Source: Hippophae tibetana
Lineage: Eukaryota; Streptophyta; Magnoliopsida; Rosales; Elaeagnaceae
Direction of reading: 5' to 3'
Assembly (NCBI GenBank): GCA_037013495.1
Contig: CM072810.1
Location: 22,141,343 to 22,205,342, forward strand
Length of the DNA: 64,000 nt
The number at the start of each line of letters is the position of its first letter. The first letter of the stretch is position 1. Position numbers and translations under genes: made by a program. This document shows, piece by piece, positions 10,891-25,400 of the stretch. The notes under the pieces were generated by a model. It saw only the letters and a list, made by a program, of their open reading frames with translations, did no database searches and was not told where the DNA came from.

Positions 10891-11027
10891 TTTCTTAAAA
10901 ATATATTCCTTAACAAATAAACAGTAGTTATTAATTTACTCAACTAAAATTAACTAAAAAAGTCAAGAAACTAGCAATTATAATTAATAAAATAGATGAT
11001 AATAACTATATAAAATACAGTTATCAA

Positions 11028-11612
11028 CCATCATCTTCAAAAACAACTGATTTTGTAAAACCATCTAAACCTTCTACTTCATAGAATACAAATACAACTT
11101 CAACTTTAAAGACTACTATTAAACAGCCTTCAAGCTCCACTCCTACAATTACTAATTATGCAAAAAGAACTATTGCACCTATAATTGATAAAACTCTTAA
11201 GTTTGTACCTATATGTCATCATTGTGGTAAGAAAGATCATATTAGGCCCAAGTGTAGATTTTTAAAGAATGTTCTTAAATTTAGTAATACTCTCTATGCT
11301 TCACATAGTAGGATTCATAACCATCATCCATCTATGCATGTTATATCATATTCTAGGATGAATAAAAACTATGGTAACATGTTCAAAAATCTTACTAAAA
11401 ATCATGAAGTTGTTGGTTCAAAGAGGCAAGTGAAATTCAATGCATTTAAATCTAGGACTAATTATCATTATCCTACTATGCATGTGGCATATTTATTTAA
11501 GATGAATTGAAAATCTAAGGGTAAGTCCAATAATATGCCAATGATAACTAAGGTAGTTGATTTCCAACTTGAAGATATAAATAAACAAAAATTCAAGAAA
11601 GTTTGGGTTAGG
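11028..11612 (+). pseudogene. Copia gag remnant with CCHC zinc knuckle
   Basis: The plus-strand frame reads PSSSKTTDFVKPSKPSTS, a TAG at 11082, then SSSTPTITNYAKRTIAPIID. It continues to CHHCGKKDHIRPKC at 11214-11255, a CX2CX4HX4C knuckle, then RFLKNVLKF. After a stop at about 11508 a KFKKVWVRK-like tail ends near 11610. Nucleic-acid-binding knuckles followed by a (V/I)WV(R/P)K segment are typical of plant copia gag C-termini. Nothing of protease, integrase or RT follows, so the element is truncated. Confidence 0.75.
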
Positions 11613-12527
11613 AAATATTGTTTTTTTTTCAGTCACCTCACCTTTATTCTTTATTGTTTCACCTAGATACTTTTATTTGAATGCTTAATTGACCCTAGGT
11701 GAACATCTTTTGTTTGTGTTTATTTTTATTTTTGTTGATGTTTCTTTAGTTTATAAAAATGATAAAAAATAAAAAATAAAAAAAGTAGGGAAGTAGACAT
11801 GCTTTAACATTGAAATGGTCATTATGTACTCCATTTATATTTATTGTTTTGACTATATATTATGAAAATGGATATTTTGACTTGTGTATTTACATATTTT
11901 TAACATCTGGCGATCAATTTTAACTAAACCTATTCACACACTCAGTAGACACATAAGTATGTCATGCTAGAAGTTTATAATTAATTATGAGAAATTTCAA
12001 GGCATGAGATAACCTTGATTGTGAAAATTATGTTTTAATTCTATATTTCACTGTATAAAATACTTGTATAGAGAGATATCTAGTTTTGAGAGGGCTACCT
12101 AATGTGAGGAGTGAAGCTATTAAAGTGAAAAGAGAGGGCTACCATACAACTAGTGAAAAAGTCATCATACTAGGTATACTAGCTTGTGCATATTTCTTTA
12201 AAAATTTATAATAATATTAAAGAAAAAAGAAAAATACAAATGTTTTTACATGCATAAAAAGAAAATGAATAACCAAGCCCTCACAAAAAAATAAATACAA
12301 AAGGGGAATACAAAAAAATATATTAAAGTTCTCTCTTAGTAAGTAAAATTTTATTTTATATAAGTGTGAATACAATTGTAATTTTTTATGATAGATGATA
12401 CTCCTTAATTCAAATCTTTCATAACTCATCATTAATATCACTAAGTTTAAACACATTTTTACTTTTGGTGATTATCGATGTGTCTTCGTATGTGTTAGTA
12501 TATTTGTGTGCCCTACCTATATATATT
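11613..12527. other. Unassigned AT-rich spacer
   Basis: No coding frame, RNA gene or clear repeat is visible. GAGAGGGCTACC occurs twice (about 12088 and 12131). The tract may be copia-derived or host DNA. It ends at 12527, where the first gag-derived tandem unit begins at an ATA shared with the unit sequence. Confidence 0.5.
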
Positions 12528-15500
12528 ATAATTCTAGATTTATTTTCTTCCTAAAATTCCTATATGAGTGGTCTCCAAAATGTTTCATGTTGTTTGGAAG
12601 AAGTACAACTGTAAATTCTTTGAAATAATCATTTTCGTGCTCGGATTACCTTTTTTAAAATCCCTAAAAAAAATTTTATTCTTCCTAAGAAATTTAGTAA
12701 ATCTCTCGGTAAGTAGAGCCATTTTCTCTTTATTGGTATTAGAGTCATCATTTCTAACAATTGTGTCAAAAACATCTACGTACAGAAAACTATCCTTGAT
12801 GTCTTGAAAGCCATGTTGTTTCCCTCCTCTAAAGTAGATTGAGCTCATATTGGATACAAGTGATGTAGTTGGAATACTTGCCCAACTGATTCATTTAACA
12901 ATAAGTTCACAAGGTTTTGTACTTGTATTTAAGCAAGGTAACTTTGCCTTGAAAATGATAATGTAGGCTAGCACAAATTTTCTCAATCTACTTCTCTTTC
13001 CTAATAGGTCCATCCAAATTATATGGGTAGTTGATAATGTTTGAAAAACCTGCATATAAGTTGTTCAAAGTTTCATCCTCTTGCATGATATAGAGTTCAA
13101 AATATTTGTTCAGCTTCATAATTCTAGATTTATTTTCTTCCTCAAATACCTATATGAGTGGTCTCCAAAATATTTCATGTTGTTTGGAAGAAGTACAACT
13201 GTAAATTCTTTGAAATAATCATTTTAGTGCTCGGATTACCTTTTTTAAAAATCCCTAAAAAAGGTTTATTCTTTCTAAGAAATTTAGTAAATATCTGGGC
13301 AGGTAGAGCCATTTTCTCTTTATTGGAATTAGAGTCATCATTTCTAACAATTGTGTCAAAAACATCTTCGTACGGATTACTATCCTTGATGTCTTGAAAG
13401 ACATGTTGTTTCCCTCCTCAAAAGTAGATTACTCTCATATTGGATACAAGTGATGTAGTTGGAATACATGCCCAACTGATTCATTTAACAGTAAGTTCAC
13501 AAGGCTTGTATATGTATTTAAGGAAGGTAACTTTGGCTTGAAAATGATAATGTAGGCTAGCAACAATTTTCTCAATCTACTTCTCTTTCCTAATAGGTCC
13601 ATCCAAATTGTACGGGTAGTTGATAATGTTTGAAAAACCTGCATATAAGTTGTTGAAAGTTTCATCATCTTGCGTGATATAGAGCTCAAAATTTCTGTTC
13701 AGCTTCATAGTCATAGATTTATTTTGTTGCTCAAATTGCTATATGAGTGGTCTCCAAAATGTTTCATGTTGTTTGGAAGAAATAAAACTGTAAATTCATT
13801 GAAATAATCATTTTAGAGCTCCAATTACCTTTTTTTAAAATCCCTAAAAAAGGGTTTATTCTTTCTAAGAAATTTAGTAAATCTCTAGGCAAGTTGAGCC
13901 ATTTTCTCTTCATTGGTATTAGAGTCATCATTTCTAAGAATTGTGTCAAAAATATATTCGTTTGGACAACTATCTTTGATGTCTTGAAAGCCAAGCTATT
14001 TGCATCCTCGAAAATGGATTGCTCTCATCATAGATACAAGTGATGCAGTTCAAATACTTGCCCAACTTATTCATTTAACAGTAAATTCACAAGGCTTGTA
14101 CATGTATTTAAGCAAGGTAACTTTGGCTTGAAAATGATAATGTAGGCTAGCAACAATTTTCTCAATCTAGTTCTCGTTCTTAATAGGTTCACCCAAATTG
14201 TACGAGTAGTTTATAATGTTTGCAAACCATGCATCAAATTTGGTCAAAGTTTCATCATTTTGCATGATATAGAGCTCAAAATTTCTATTCAGCTTCATAG
14301 TTTTAAATTTATTTTGTGGAAAAAATGCCTATATGAGTGGTCTCCAAAATGTTTCTTGTTGTTTGGAAGAAGTACAACTGTACATTCTTTGAAATAATAA
14401 TTTTCGAGCTCGGATTACATTTTTTTAAATCCCTAAAAAAGGGTTTATTCTTTCTAAGATATTTAGTACTTCTCTAGGCAAGTAGAGCCATTTTCTCTTC
14501 ATTGGTATTAGAGTCATCATTTCTAAAAATTGTGTCAAAAACATCTTCATTCGGACCACTATCTTTGATGTCTTGAAAGGCAAGCTCTTGCCGTCCTCGA
14601 AGGTGGATGGCTCTCATATTGGAAACAAGTGATGCAATTAGAATACTTGCCCAATTGATTCATTTAACAGTAAGTTCACAACACTTGTACATATATTTAA
14701 TTAAGCTAACTTTGTCTGGAAAATGATAAGGTAGGCTAGCAACAATTTTCTCAATCTACTTCTCCCTCCTAATAGGCCCATCCAAATTGTACGAGTAGTT
14801 GATCACGTTTGAAAAACCTGCATATAAGTTGTTCAAAGTTTTAACATCTTGCGTGATATAGATTTCAAAATATCTGTTCAGCTTCATAGTTCTAGTTTTA
14901 TTTTGTTCCTCAAATGCCTATATGATTGGTATCCAAAATGTTTCATGTGTTTTGGAATAAGTACAATTGTAAATTCATTGAAATAATAATTTTAGAGCTC
15001 GGATTACATTTTTTTAAAATCAGTAAAAAAGGGTTTATTCTTTCTAAAAATTTAGTAAATCTCTAGGCAATTAAGCCATTTTCTCTTCATTGGTATTAGA
15101 GTTATCATATCTAAAAATTGTGTCAAAAACATCTTCGTTCGGACAAGTATCTTTGATGTCTTGAAAGCCAAGCTATTTGCGTCGTCGAAAATGGATTGCT
15201 CTCATTTGGATACAAGTGATGCAGTTCAAATACTTGCCCAACTGATTCATTTAACAGTAAGTTCACAAGGCTTGTACATGTATTTAAGCAATGTAACTTT
15301 GGCTTGAAAATGATAATGTAGGGTAGCAACAATTTTCTCAATCTACTTCTCTCTCCTAATAGGCCCATCCAAATTGTACAAGTAGTTGATAATGTTTGAA
15401 TAACCTGCATATAAGTTGTTCAAAGTTTTAACATCTTGCGTGATATAGATTTCAAAATATCTGTTCAGCTTCATAGTTCTAGATTTATTTTGTTCCTCAA

Positions 15501-16065
15501 ATGCCTATATGAGTGGTCTCCAAAATGTTTCATGTGTATTGGAATAAGTACAATTGTAAATTCATTGAAATAATAATTTTAGAGCTCGGATTACATTTTT
15601 TTAAAATCCGTACAAAAGGGTTTATTCTTTCTAAAAATTTAGTAAATCTCTAGGCAATTAAGCCATTTTCTCTTCATTGGTATTTGAGTTATCATTTCTA
15701 ACAATTGTGTCAAAAACATCTTCGTTCGGACAACTATCTTTGATGTCTTGAAAGAAAAGCTATTGGCGTCCTCGAAAATGGATTGCTCTCATCTTGGATA
15801 CAAGTGATGCAGTTCAAATACTTGCCCAACTAATTCATTTAACTGTAAGTTCACAAGGCTTTTACATGTATTTAAGCAAGGTAACTTTGGCTTGAAAATG
15901 ATAATGTAGGCTATCAACAATTTTCTCAATCTAGTTCTCTTTCCTAATAGGTCAACCCAAATTGTACGAGTTGTTTATAATGTATGAAAAACCTTCATCG
16001 AATGTTTTCAAAGTTTCATCATTTTGCATGATATAGAGCTCAAAATTTCTATTTCGCTTCATAAT

Positions 16066-18424
16066 TCTAAATTTATTTTTTTGCACAAATTCTTATATAA
16101 GTGGTCTCCAAAATGTTTCATGTTGTTTGGATGAAGTACAACAATAAATTCAATATAATAATCATCTTAGACCTCGGATTACCTTTTTCTAAAACCCTTA
16201 AAAGAGGGTTTATTCTTTCCAACAAATTTAGTATATCTCTAGGCAAGTAGAGCCATTTTCTATTCAATGGTATTAGATTCATAATTTCTAAATATTGTGT
16301 CAAAAACATCTTCGTTCGGACCACTTTCTTTGATGTCTTGAAAGCCAAGCTCTTGCCGTCCTCGAAGGTGGATGACTCTTATATTGGAAACAAGTGATGC
16401 AGTTCGAATACTTGCCCAACTTATTCATTTAACAGTAAGTTCACAAGGCTTGTACATGTATTTAAGCAAGGTAACTTTGGCTTGAAAATGATAATGTTGA
16501 CTAGCAACAATTTTCTCAATCTAGTTCTCTTTCCTAATCGGTCCACCCAAATTGTACGAGTTGTTTATCATGTATAAAAAACCTGCATCGAATTGTTTCA
16601 AAGTTTCATCATTTTGCATGATATAGAGCTCAAAATTTCTGTTTAGCTTCATAATTCTAGATTTATTTTGTTGCTCAAATGCTTATATGAGTGGTCTCCA
16701 AAATGTTTCATGTTGTTTGGATGAAGTATAACAATAAATTTAATATAATAATAATTTTAGACCTCAGATGACCTTTTTCTAAAACCCCTAAAAGAGGGTT
16801 TATTCTTTCTAAGAGATTTTGTAAATATCTAGGCAAGTAGAGCCATTTCCTCTTCATTGGTATTAGAGTCATCATTTCCATCAATTGTGTCAAAAACATC
16901 TTCGTTCGGACCAATATCCTTGATATCTTGTAAGCCAAGCTCTTTTCGTCCTCGAAGATGGATGGCTCTCATATTGGAAACAAATGATGCAGTTCGAATA
17001 CTTGCCCAACTTATTCATTTAACAGTAAGTTCACAAGGCTTGTACATGTATTTAAGCAAGGTAACTTTGGCTTGAAAATGATAATATAGACTAGCAACAA
17101 TTTTCTCAATCTAGTTCTCTTTCCTAATAGGTCCACCCAAATTGTACGAGTTCTTTATAATGTATGAAAAACCTACATCGAATATTTTCAAAGTTTCATC
17201 ATTTTGCATGATATAGAGCTCAAAATTCCTATTTCGCTTCATAATTCTAAATTTATTTTGTTGCTCAAATGCTTATATAAGTAGTCTCCAAAATGTTTCA
17301 GGTTGTTTGGATGAAGTACAACAATAAATTCAATATAATAATCATTTTAGACCTCGGATTACCTTTTTCTAAAACCCCTAAAATAGGGTTTATTCCTTTC
17401 AAGAAATTTAGTAAATCTATAGGCAAGTAGAATCATTTTCTCTTCATTGGTATTAGAGTCATCATTTCTATAAATTGTGTCAAAAACATTTTTGTTCGGA
17501 CCACAATCTTTGATGTCTTGAAAGCCAAGCTCTTGCCGTCCTCGAAGGTGGATGACTCTCATATTGGAAACAAGTGATGCAGTTCGAATACTTGCCCAAC
17601 TTATTCATTTAACAGTAAGTTCACAAGGCTTGTACATGTATTTAAGCAAGGTAACTTTGGCTTGAAAATGATAATGTTGACTAGCAACAATTTTCTCAAT
17701 CTAGTTCTCTTTCCTAATCGGTCCACCCAAATTGTACGAGTTGTTTATCATGTATGAAAAACCTGCATCAAATTGTTTCAAAGTTTCATCATTTTGCATG
17801 ATATAGAGCTCAAAATTTCTGTTTAGCTTCATAATTCTAGATTTATTTTGTTGCTCAAATTCTTATATGAGTGGTCTCCAAAATGTTTCATGTTGTTTGG
17901 ATGAAGTATAACAATAAATTTAATATAATAATCATTTTAGACCTCAGATTACCTTTTTCTAAAACCCCTAAAAGAGGGTTTATTCTTTCTAAGAAATTTT
18001 GTAAATATCTAGGCAAGTAGAGCCATTTCCTCTTCATTGGTATTAGAGTAATCATTTCCATCAATTGTGTCAAAAACATCTTCGTTCGAACCAATATCCT
18101 TGATATCTTGAAAGCCAAGCTCTTTTCGTCCTCGAAGATGGATGGCTCTCATATTGGAAACAAGTGATGGAGTTCGAATACTTGCCCAACTTATTCATTT
18201 AACAGTAAGTTCACAAGGCTTGTACATGTATTTAAGCAAGGTAACTTTGGCTTGAAAATGATAATGTAGACTAGCAAAAATTTTCTCAATCTTGTTCCCT
18301 TTCCTAATAGGTCCACCCAAATTGTACGAGTAGTTTATAATGTATGAAAAACCTACATCGAAGTTTTTCAAAGTTTTATCATCTTGCATGATATAGAGCT
18401 CAAAATTTCTGTTCAGCTTCATAG
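16066..18424 (-). repeat. Two-unit higher-order repeat inside the gag array
   Basis: Four units of one subfamily (marked by TTGGATGAAGT, CAATATAATAAT and ACCCCTAAAAGAGGG) alternate so that units 1,180 bp apart resemble each other most. The minus-strand peptides of 16708-16938 and 17888-18118 differ at only a few positions (both contain ISRILVRTKMFLTQLMEM). Their neighbours at 16118 and 17299 are of a second type. Confidence 0.65.
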
Positions 18425-19017
18425 TTCTAGATTTATTTTGTTCCTCAAATTCCTATATGATTGGTCTCCAAAATGTTTTATGTTGTTTGGAATAAGTACA
18501 ATTGTAAATTCATTGAAATAATGATTTTAGAGCTCACATTACCTTTTTTAAAAATCCCTAAAAAAGGGTTTATTCTTTCTAAGAAATTTAGTATATCTCT
18601 AGGCAAGTAGTGCCATTTTCTCTTCATTGGTATTAGAGTCATCATTTCTAACAATTGTGTCAACAAATATTCATTCGCACAACTATCTTTGATGTCTTGA
18701 AAGCCAAGCGCTTTCCGTCCTCGAAAGTGGATTTCTCTCATCATGGAAACAAGTGATGTAGTTCTAATACTTGCCCAACTGATTCATTTCACAGTAAGTT
18801 CACAAGGCTTGTACATGTATTCAAACATGGTAACTTTGCCTTGAAAATGATAAGGTAGGCTAGCAAAAATTTTCTCAATCTACTTCTTTTTCCTAATAGG
18901 TCCATCCTAATTATACCAGTAGTTGATAATGTTGGAAAAACCTGCATAGAATTAGTTAAAAGTTTCATCATCTTGCATGATATAGAGTTCAAAATTTCTG
19001 TTCAGCTTCATAGGACT

Positions 19018-19457
19018 AGATTTATTTTGTAGCTCAAATGCCTATATGAGTGGTTCTGGAAATGTTTCATGTTGTTTGGAAGAAGTACAATTGTAAATTC
19101 ATTGAAACAATCATTTTAGAGCTCGGATTACCTTTTTTTAAAATCCCTAAAAAAAGGTTTATTCTTTCTAAGAAATTTTGTAAAACTGTAGGCAAGTACA
19201 GTCATTTTCTCTTCATTGGTATCAGAGTCATCATTTCTAACAATTGTGTCAAAACATCTTCGTTCGGACAACTATCTTTGTTGTCTTGAAAGCGAAACTC
19301 TTTCCGTCCTTGAAAGTGGATTGCTCTCATCTTGGATACAAGTGATGCAGTTAGAATACTTGCCCAAGTGATTCATTTAACAGTAAGTTCCCAATGCTTG
19401 TACATGTATATAAGCAAGGTAACTTGGGCTTGAAAATGATAAGGTAGGCTAGCAACA
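19018..19457 (-). repeat. Segment near-identical to 30681-31119
   Basis: About 440 bp, three quarters of a unit, shows no differences by eye from 30681-31119. Rare variants are shared (GTGGTTCTGGAAATG, CTTTGTTGTCTTG, GCGAAACTCTTTCC). Flanking unit sequence on both sides diverges at the usual level. The offset is about 11.66 kb, close to 20 units. Confidence 0.8.
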
Positions 19458-22400
19458 ATTTTCTCAATCTCTTTTTCTTTCCTATGAGGTCCACAAGAGT
19501 TATACGAGTAGTTGATAGTGTTTGAAAAAGATGCATAGAATATTCTCAAAGTTTCATCCTCTTGCATGATATAGAGTTCAAAATATTTGTTCAGCTTCAT
19601 AATTCTAGATTTATTTTCTTCCTGAAATACCTATATGAGTGGTCTCCAAAATATTTCATGTTGTTTGGAAGAAGTACAACTATAAATTCTTTGAAATAAT
19701 CATTTTAGTGCTCGGATTACCTTTTTTAAAAATCCCTAAAAAAGGTTTATTCTTCCTAAGAAATTTACTAAATATCTGGGCAGGTAGAGCCATTTTCTCT
19801 TTATTGGTATTAGAGTCATCATTTCTAACAATTGTGTCAAAAATATCTTTGTACGGATTACTATCCTTGATGTCTTGAAAGACATGTTGTTTCCCTCCTC
19901 TAAAGTAGATTACTCTCATAGTGGATACAAGTGATGTAGTTGGAATACATGCCTAACAGATTCATTTAACAGTAAGTTCACAAGGCTTGTATATGTATTT
20001 AAGGAAGGTAACTTTGGCTTGAAAATGATAATTAAGGCTTGCAACAGTATTCTCAATCAAATTCTCTTTCCCAATAGGTCCATCCAAATCGTACGGGTAG
20101 TTGATAATGTTTGAAAAACCTGCATATAAGTTGTTCAAAGTTTCATCCTCTTGCATGATATAGAGCTCAGAATTTCTGTTCAGCTTCATAGTTATAGATT
20201 TATTTTGTTGCTCAAATTCCTATATGAGTGGTCTCCAAAGTGTTTCATGTTGTTTGGAAGAAGTACAACTGTAAATTCATAGAAAAAATCATTTTAGAGC
20301 TCGAATTAGCTTTTTTTTAAAATCCCTAAAAAAGTGTTTATTCTTTGTAAGAAATTTAGTAAATATTTAGGAAAGTAGAACCATTTTCTCTTCATTGGTA
20401 TTAGAGTCATCATTTCTAAAAATTGTGACAAAAACATCTTCGTTCGGACCAAAATCTTTGATGTCTTGAAAGCGAAGCTCTTGCCGTCCTCGAAGGTGGA
20501 AGGCTCTCATATTGGAAACAAGTGATGCAGTTCGAATACTTGCCCAACTTATTCATTTAATAGTAAGTTCACAAGGCTTGTACATGTATTTAAGCAATGT
20601 AACTTTTGCTTGAAAATGATAATGTAGACTAGCAACAATTTTCTCAATCTAGTTCTCTTTCCTAATAGGTCCACCCAAATTGTACGAGTTGTTTATCATG
20701 TATGAAAAACCTGCATCGACTTTTTTCAAAGTTTCATCATTTTGCATGATATAGAGCTCAAAATTTCTGTTTAGCTTCATAATTCTAAATTTATTTTGTT
20801 TCTCAAATGCTTATATGAGTGGTCTCCAAAATGTTTCATGTTGTTTGGATGAAGTACAACAATAAATTCAATATAATAATCATTTTAGACCTCAGATTAC
20901 CTTTTTCGAAAACTCCTAAAAGAGGGTTTATTCTTTCCAAGAAATTTAGTAAATCTCTAGGCAAGTAGAACCATTTTCTCTTCATTGGTATAAGAGTCAT
21001 AATTTCTAACAATTGTGTCAAAAACATCTTCGTACAGAACACTATCCTTGATGTCTTGAAAGCCACGGTATTTCCCTGCTCTAAAGTAGATTGCTCTCAT
21101 ATTGGATACAAGTGATGTAGTTGGAATACTTGCCCAACTTATTCCTTTAACAGTAAGTTCACAAGGCTTGTACATGTATTTAAGCAAGGTTACTTTGGCT
21201 TGAAAATGATAATGTAGACTAGCAACAATTTTCTCAATCTACTTCTCTCTCCTAATAGGCCCATCCAAATTGTACGAGTAGTTGATCATGTTAGAAAAAC
21301 CTTTATAGAATTCGTTCAAAGTTTTATCATCTTGCGTGATATAGAGTTCAAAATTTCTCTTCAGCTTCATAGTTCTAGATTTATTTTGTTCTTCAAATGC
21401 CTATATGATTGGTCTCCAAAATGTTTCACGTTGTTTGGAATAAGTACAACTGTAAATTCATTGAAATAATCATTTTAGAGCTTAGGTTACCTTTTTCTAA
21501 AATCCCTAAAAAAGGGTTTATTCTTTCTAAGAAATTTAGTATATCTCTAGGCAAGTAGAGCCATTTTCTCTTCATTGGTATTAGAGTCATCATTTCTAAA
21601 AATTGTGTTAAAAAATATTCATTCGCACAACTATCTTTGATGTCTTGAAAGCCAAGCGCTTTCCTTCCTCGAAAGTGGATTGCTCTCATCATGGAAACAA
21701 GTGATGCAGTTCCAATACTTGCCCAACTGATTCATTTAACAGTAAGTTCCCAAGGCTGGTACATGTATATAAGCAAGGTAACTTGGGTTTGAAAATGATA
21801 AGGTAGGCTAGTAACAATTTTCTCAATCTAATTTTCTTTCCTAATAGGTACTCACAAGTTATACGAGTATTTGATTGTGTTTGAAAAAGAATCATAGAAT
21901 ATTGTCAAAGTTTCATCCTCTTGCATGATATAGAGTTCAAAAACTTTGTTCAGCTATATATTCTAGATTTATTTTCTTCCTCAAATGCCTATATTAGTGG
22001 TCTCGAAAATGTTTCATGTTGTTTGGAAAAAATACAAATGTTAATTCTTTGAAATAATCATTTTACAGCTCGGACTACCTTTTTTTAAAATCCCTTAAAA
22101 AATGTTTATTCTTTATAAGAAATTTAGTAAATCTTTGGGAAGTAGAGCCATTTTCTCTTTGTTGGTATTACAACAATTGTGTCAAAAACATCTTCGTTTA
22201 GACCACAATATTTGATGTCTTGAAAGCCAAGCTCTTTCCGTCCTCGAAGGTAGATTGCTCTCATATTGGAAAAATTGATGCAGTTCGAATACTTGCACAA
22301 CTTATTCATTTAAGAGTAAGTTCACAAGGCTTGTACATGTATTTAATCAAGATAACTTTTGCTTGAAAATGATAATGTAGACTAGCAACAATTTTCTCAA

Positions 22401-25400
22401 TCTACTTTTCTCTCCTAATAGGCCCATCCAAATTGTACGAGTAGTTGATCATGTTTGAAAAACCTTCATAGAATTCGTTCAAAGTTTTATCATCTTGCAT
22501 GATATAGAGTTCAAAATTTCTGTTCAGCTTCATAGGTCTAGATTTATTTTGTTCCTCAAATGCCTATATGATTGGTCTCCAAAATGTTTCATGTTGTTTG
22601 GAATAAGAAAAACTGTAAATTCATTGAAACAATCATTTTAGAGCTCAGATTACCTTTTTCTAAAATCCCTTAAAATGGTTTATTCTTTCTAAGAAATTTA
22701 GTATATCTCTAGGTATTAGAGTCATCATTTCTAACAATTGTGTCAAAAAATATTCATTCGCACAACTATCTTTGATGTCTTGAAAGCCAAGCGCTTTCCG
22801 TCCTCGAAAGTGGATTGCTCTCATCATGGAAACAAGTGATGCAGTTCCAATACTTGCCCAACTGATTCATTTAACAGTAAGTTCCCAAGGCTGGTACATG
22901 TATATAAGCAAGGTAACTTGGGCTTAAAAATAATAAGGTAGGCTAGAAACAATTTTCTCAATCTACTTTTCTTTCATAATAGGTACTCACAAGTTATACG
23001 AGTAGTTGATTGTGTTTGAAAAAGATGCATAGAATATTCTCAAAGTTTGATCCTCTTGCATGATATAGAGTTCAAAAATTTTGTTCAGCTTCATAATTCT
23101 AGATTTATTTTCTTCCTCAAATGCCTATATGAGTGGTCTCGAAAATGTTTAATGTTGTTTGGAAGAAATACAAATGTAAATTCTTTGAAATAATCATTTT
23201 AGAGCTCGGACTACCTTTTTTTAAAATCACTAAAAAAGGGTTTATTCTTTCTAAGAAATTTGGTATATCTCAAGGCAAGTAGAACCATTTTCTCTTCATT
23301 GGTATTAAAGTCATCATTTCTAACAATTGTGTCAAAAAATATTCATTCGCACAACTATCTTTGATGTCTTGAAAGCCAAGCGCTTTCCGTCCTCGAAAGT
23401 GGATTGCTCTCATCATGGAAACAAGTGATGCAGTTCCAATACTTGCCCAACTGATTCATTTAACAGTAAGTTCCCAAGGCTGGTACATGTATATAAGCAA
23501 GGTAACTTGGGCTTGAAAATGATAAGGTAGGCTAGTAACAATTTTATCAATCTACTTTTCTTTCCTAATAGGTACTCACAAGTTATACGAGTAGTTGATT
23601 GTGTTTGAAAAAGATGCATAGAATATTCTCCAAGTTTCATCCTCTTGCATGATATAGAGTTCAAAAATTTTGTTCAACTATATATTCTAGATTTATTTTC
23701 TTCCTCAAATGCCTATATTAGTGGTCTCGAAAATGTTTAATGTTGTTTGGAAAAAGTACAAATGTTAATTCCTTGAAATAATCATTTTAGAGCTCCGACA
23801 ACCGTTTTTTAAAATCCCTTAAAAAAAGGTTTATTCTTTATAACAAATTTAGTAAATCTTTGGGAAGTAGAGCCATTTTCTCTTTGTTGGTATTAGAGTC
23901 ATAATTTATAACAATTGTGTCAAAAACATCTTCGTGCGGACCACTATATTTGATGTCTTGAAAGCCAAGCTCTTTCCGTCCTCGAAGGTAGATTGCTCTC
24001 ATATTGGAAACAAGTGATGCAGTTCGAATACTTGCCCAACTTATTCATTTAAGAGTAAGTTCACAAGGCTTGTACATGTATTTAAGCTAGGTAACTTTGG
24101 CTTGAAAATGATAATGTAGACTAGCAACAATTTTCTCAATCTACTTCTCTCTCCTAATTGGCCCATCCAATTTGTACGAGTAGTTGATCATGTTTGAAAA
24201 ACCTTCATAGAATTCGTTCAAAGTTTTATCATCTTGCGTGATATAGAGTTCAAAATTTCTGTTCAGCTTCATAGTTCTAGATTTATTTTGTTCTTCAAAT
24301 GCCTATATGATTGGTCTCCAAAATGTTTCATGTTGTTTGGAATAAGTACAAATGTAAATTCATTGGAATAATCATTTTAGAGCTGAGGTTACATTTTTCT
24401 AAAATCCCTAAAAAAGGGTTTATTCTTTCTAATAAATTTAGTATATCTCTAGGCAAGTAGAGCCATTTTCACTTCATTGGTATTAGAGTCATCATTTCTA
24501 ACAATTCTGTCAAAAAATATTCATTCGCACAACTATATTTGATGTCTTGAAAGCCAAGCTCTTTCCGTCATCGAAGGTGGATGGCTCTCATCTTGGATAC
24601 AATTGATGTAGTTCGAATACTTTCCCAACTGATTCATTTAACATTAAGTTCACAACACTTCTACATGTATTTATATAAGGTAACTTTGTCTTGAAAATGA
24701 TAAGGTAGGCTAGCAAAAATTTTCTCGATCTACTTCTCTCTCCTAATAGGCCCATCCAAATTGTATGAATAGTTGATCATGTTTGAAAAACCATCATAGA
24801 ATTGGTTCAAAGTTTTATCATCTTGCGTGATATAGATTTCAAAATTTAAGTTCAGCTTCATAGTTCTAGATTTTTTTTGTTCCTCAAATGCCTATATGAG
24901 TGGTCTCGAAAATATTTAATGTTGTTTGGAAGAAATGCAAATGTAAATTCATGGAAATAATCATTTTAGAGCTCGGATTACATGTTTCTAAAATCCATAA
25001 AAAAAGTTTATTCTTTCTAAGAAATTTAGTAAATCTCTGGTCAAGTAGAGCCATTTTCTCTTCATTGGTATTAGAGTCATCATTTCTAACAATTGTGTCA
25101 AAAAAATCTTCGCTCAAAACACTATCCATGATGCCTTGAAAGCCAAGCTTTTTCCCCCATCTAAAGAAGAATTCCCTCATATTGGATAAAAGTGATGCAA
25201 TTCGAATACTTGCCGCACTAATTCATTTCACAGTAAGTTCACAAGGCTTGTACATGTATTTAAAAAAGGTAATTTTGGCTTGAAAATGATATTGTAAGCT
25301 AGCAACAATTTTCTCAATCTACTTCTCTTTCCCAATAGATCTACCCAAATTGTACAAGTAGTTTATAATTTTTGAAAAACATGCATAGAATTTGTTCAAA

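Larger units (their letters stand above)
9775..11027. mobile_element. Unclassified 1.25-kb insertion splitting the copia gag
   Basis: Copia gag-like sequence stops before about 9775 and resumes in frame at 11028 (PSSSKTTDFVKP). The insert begins with GTGTAAGTATACACGGTCAC and AAGTATCGTTCCCATCGAGA. Phrases like these recur in plant intergenic repeats as I recall, but I cannot assign a class. It contains a GC-rich stretch (10330-10620), a ~50-bp tandem repeat (10642-10890) and no convincing coding frame. The ends and any target duplication are not resolved. Confidence 0.5.
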
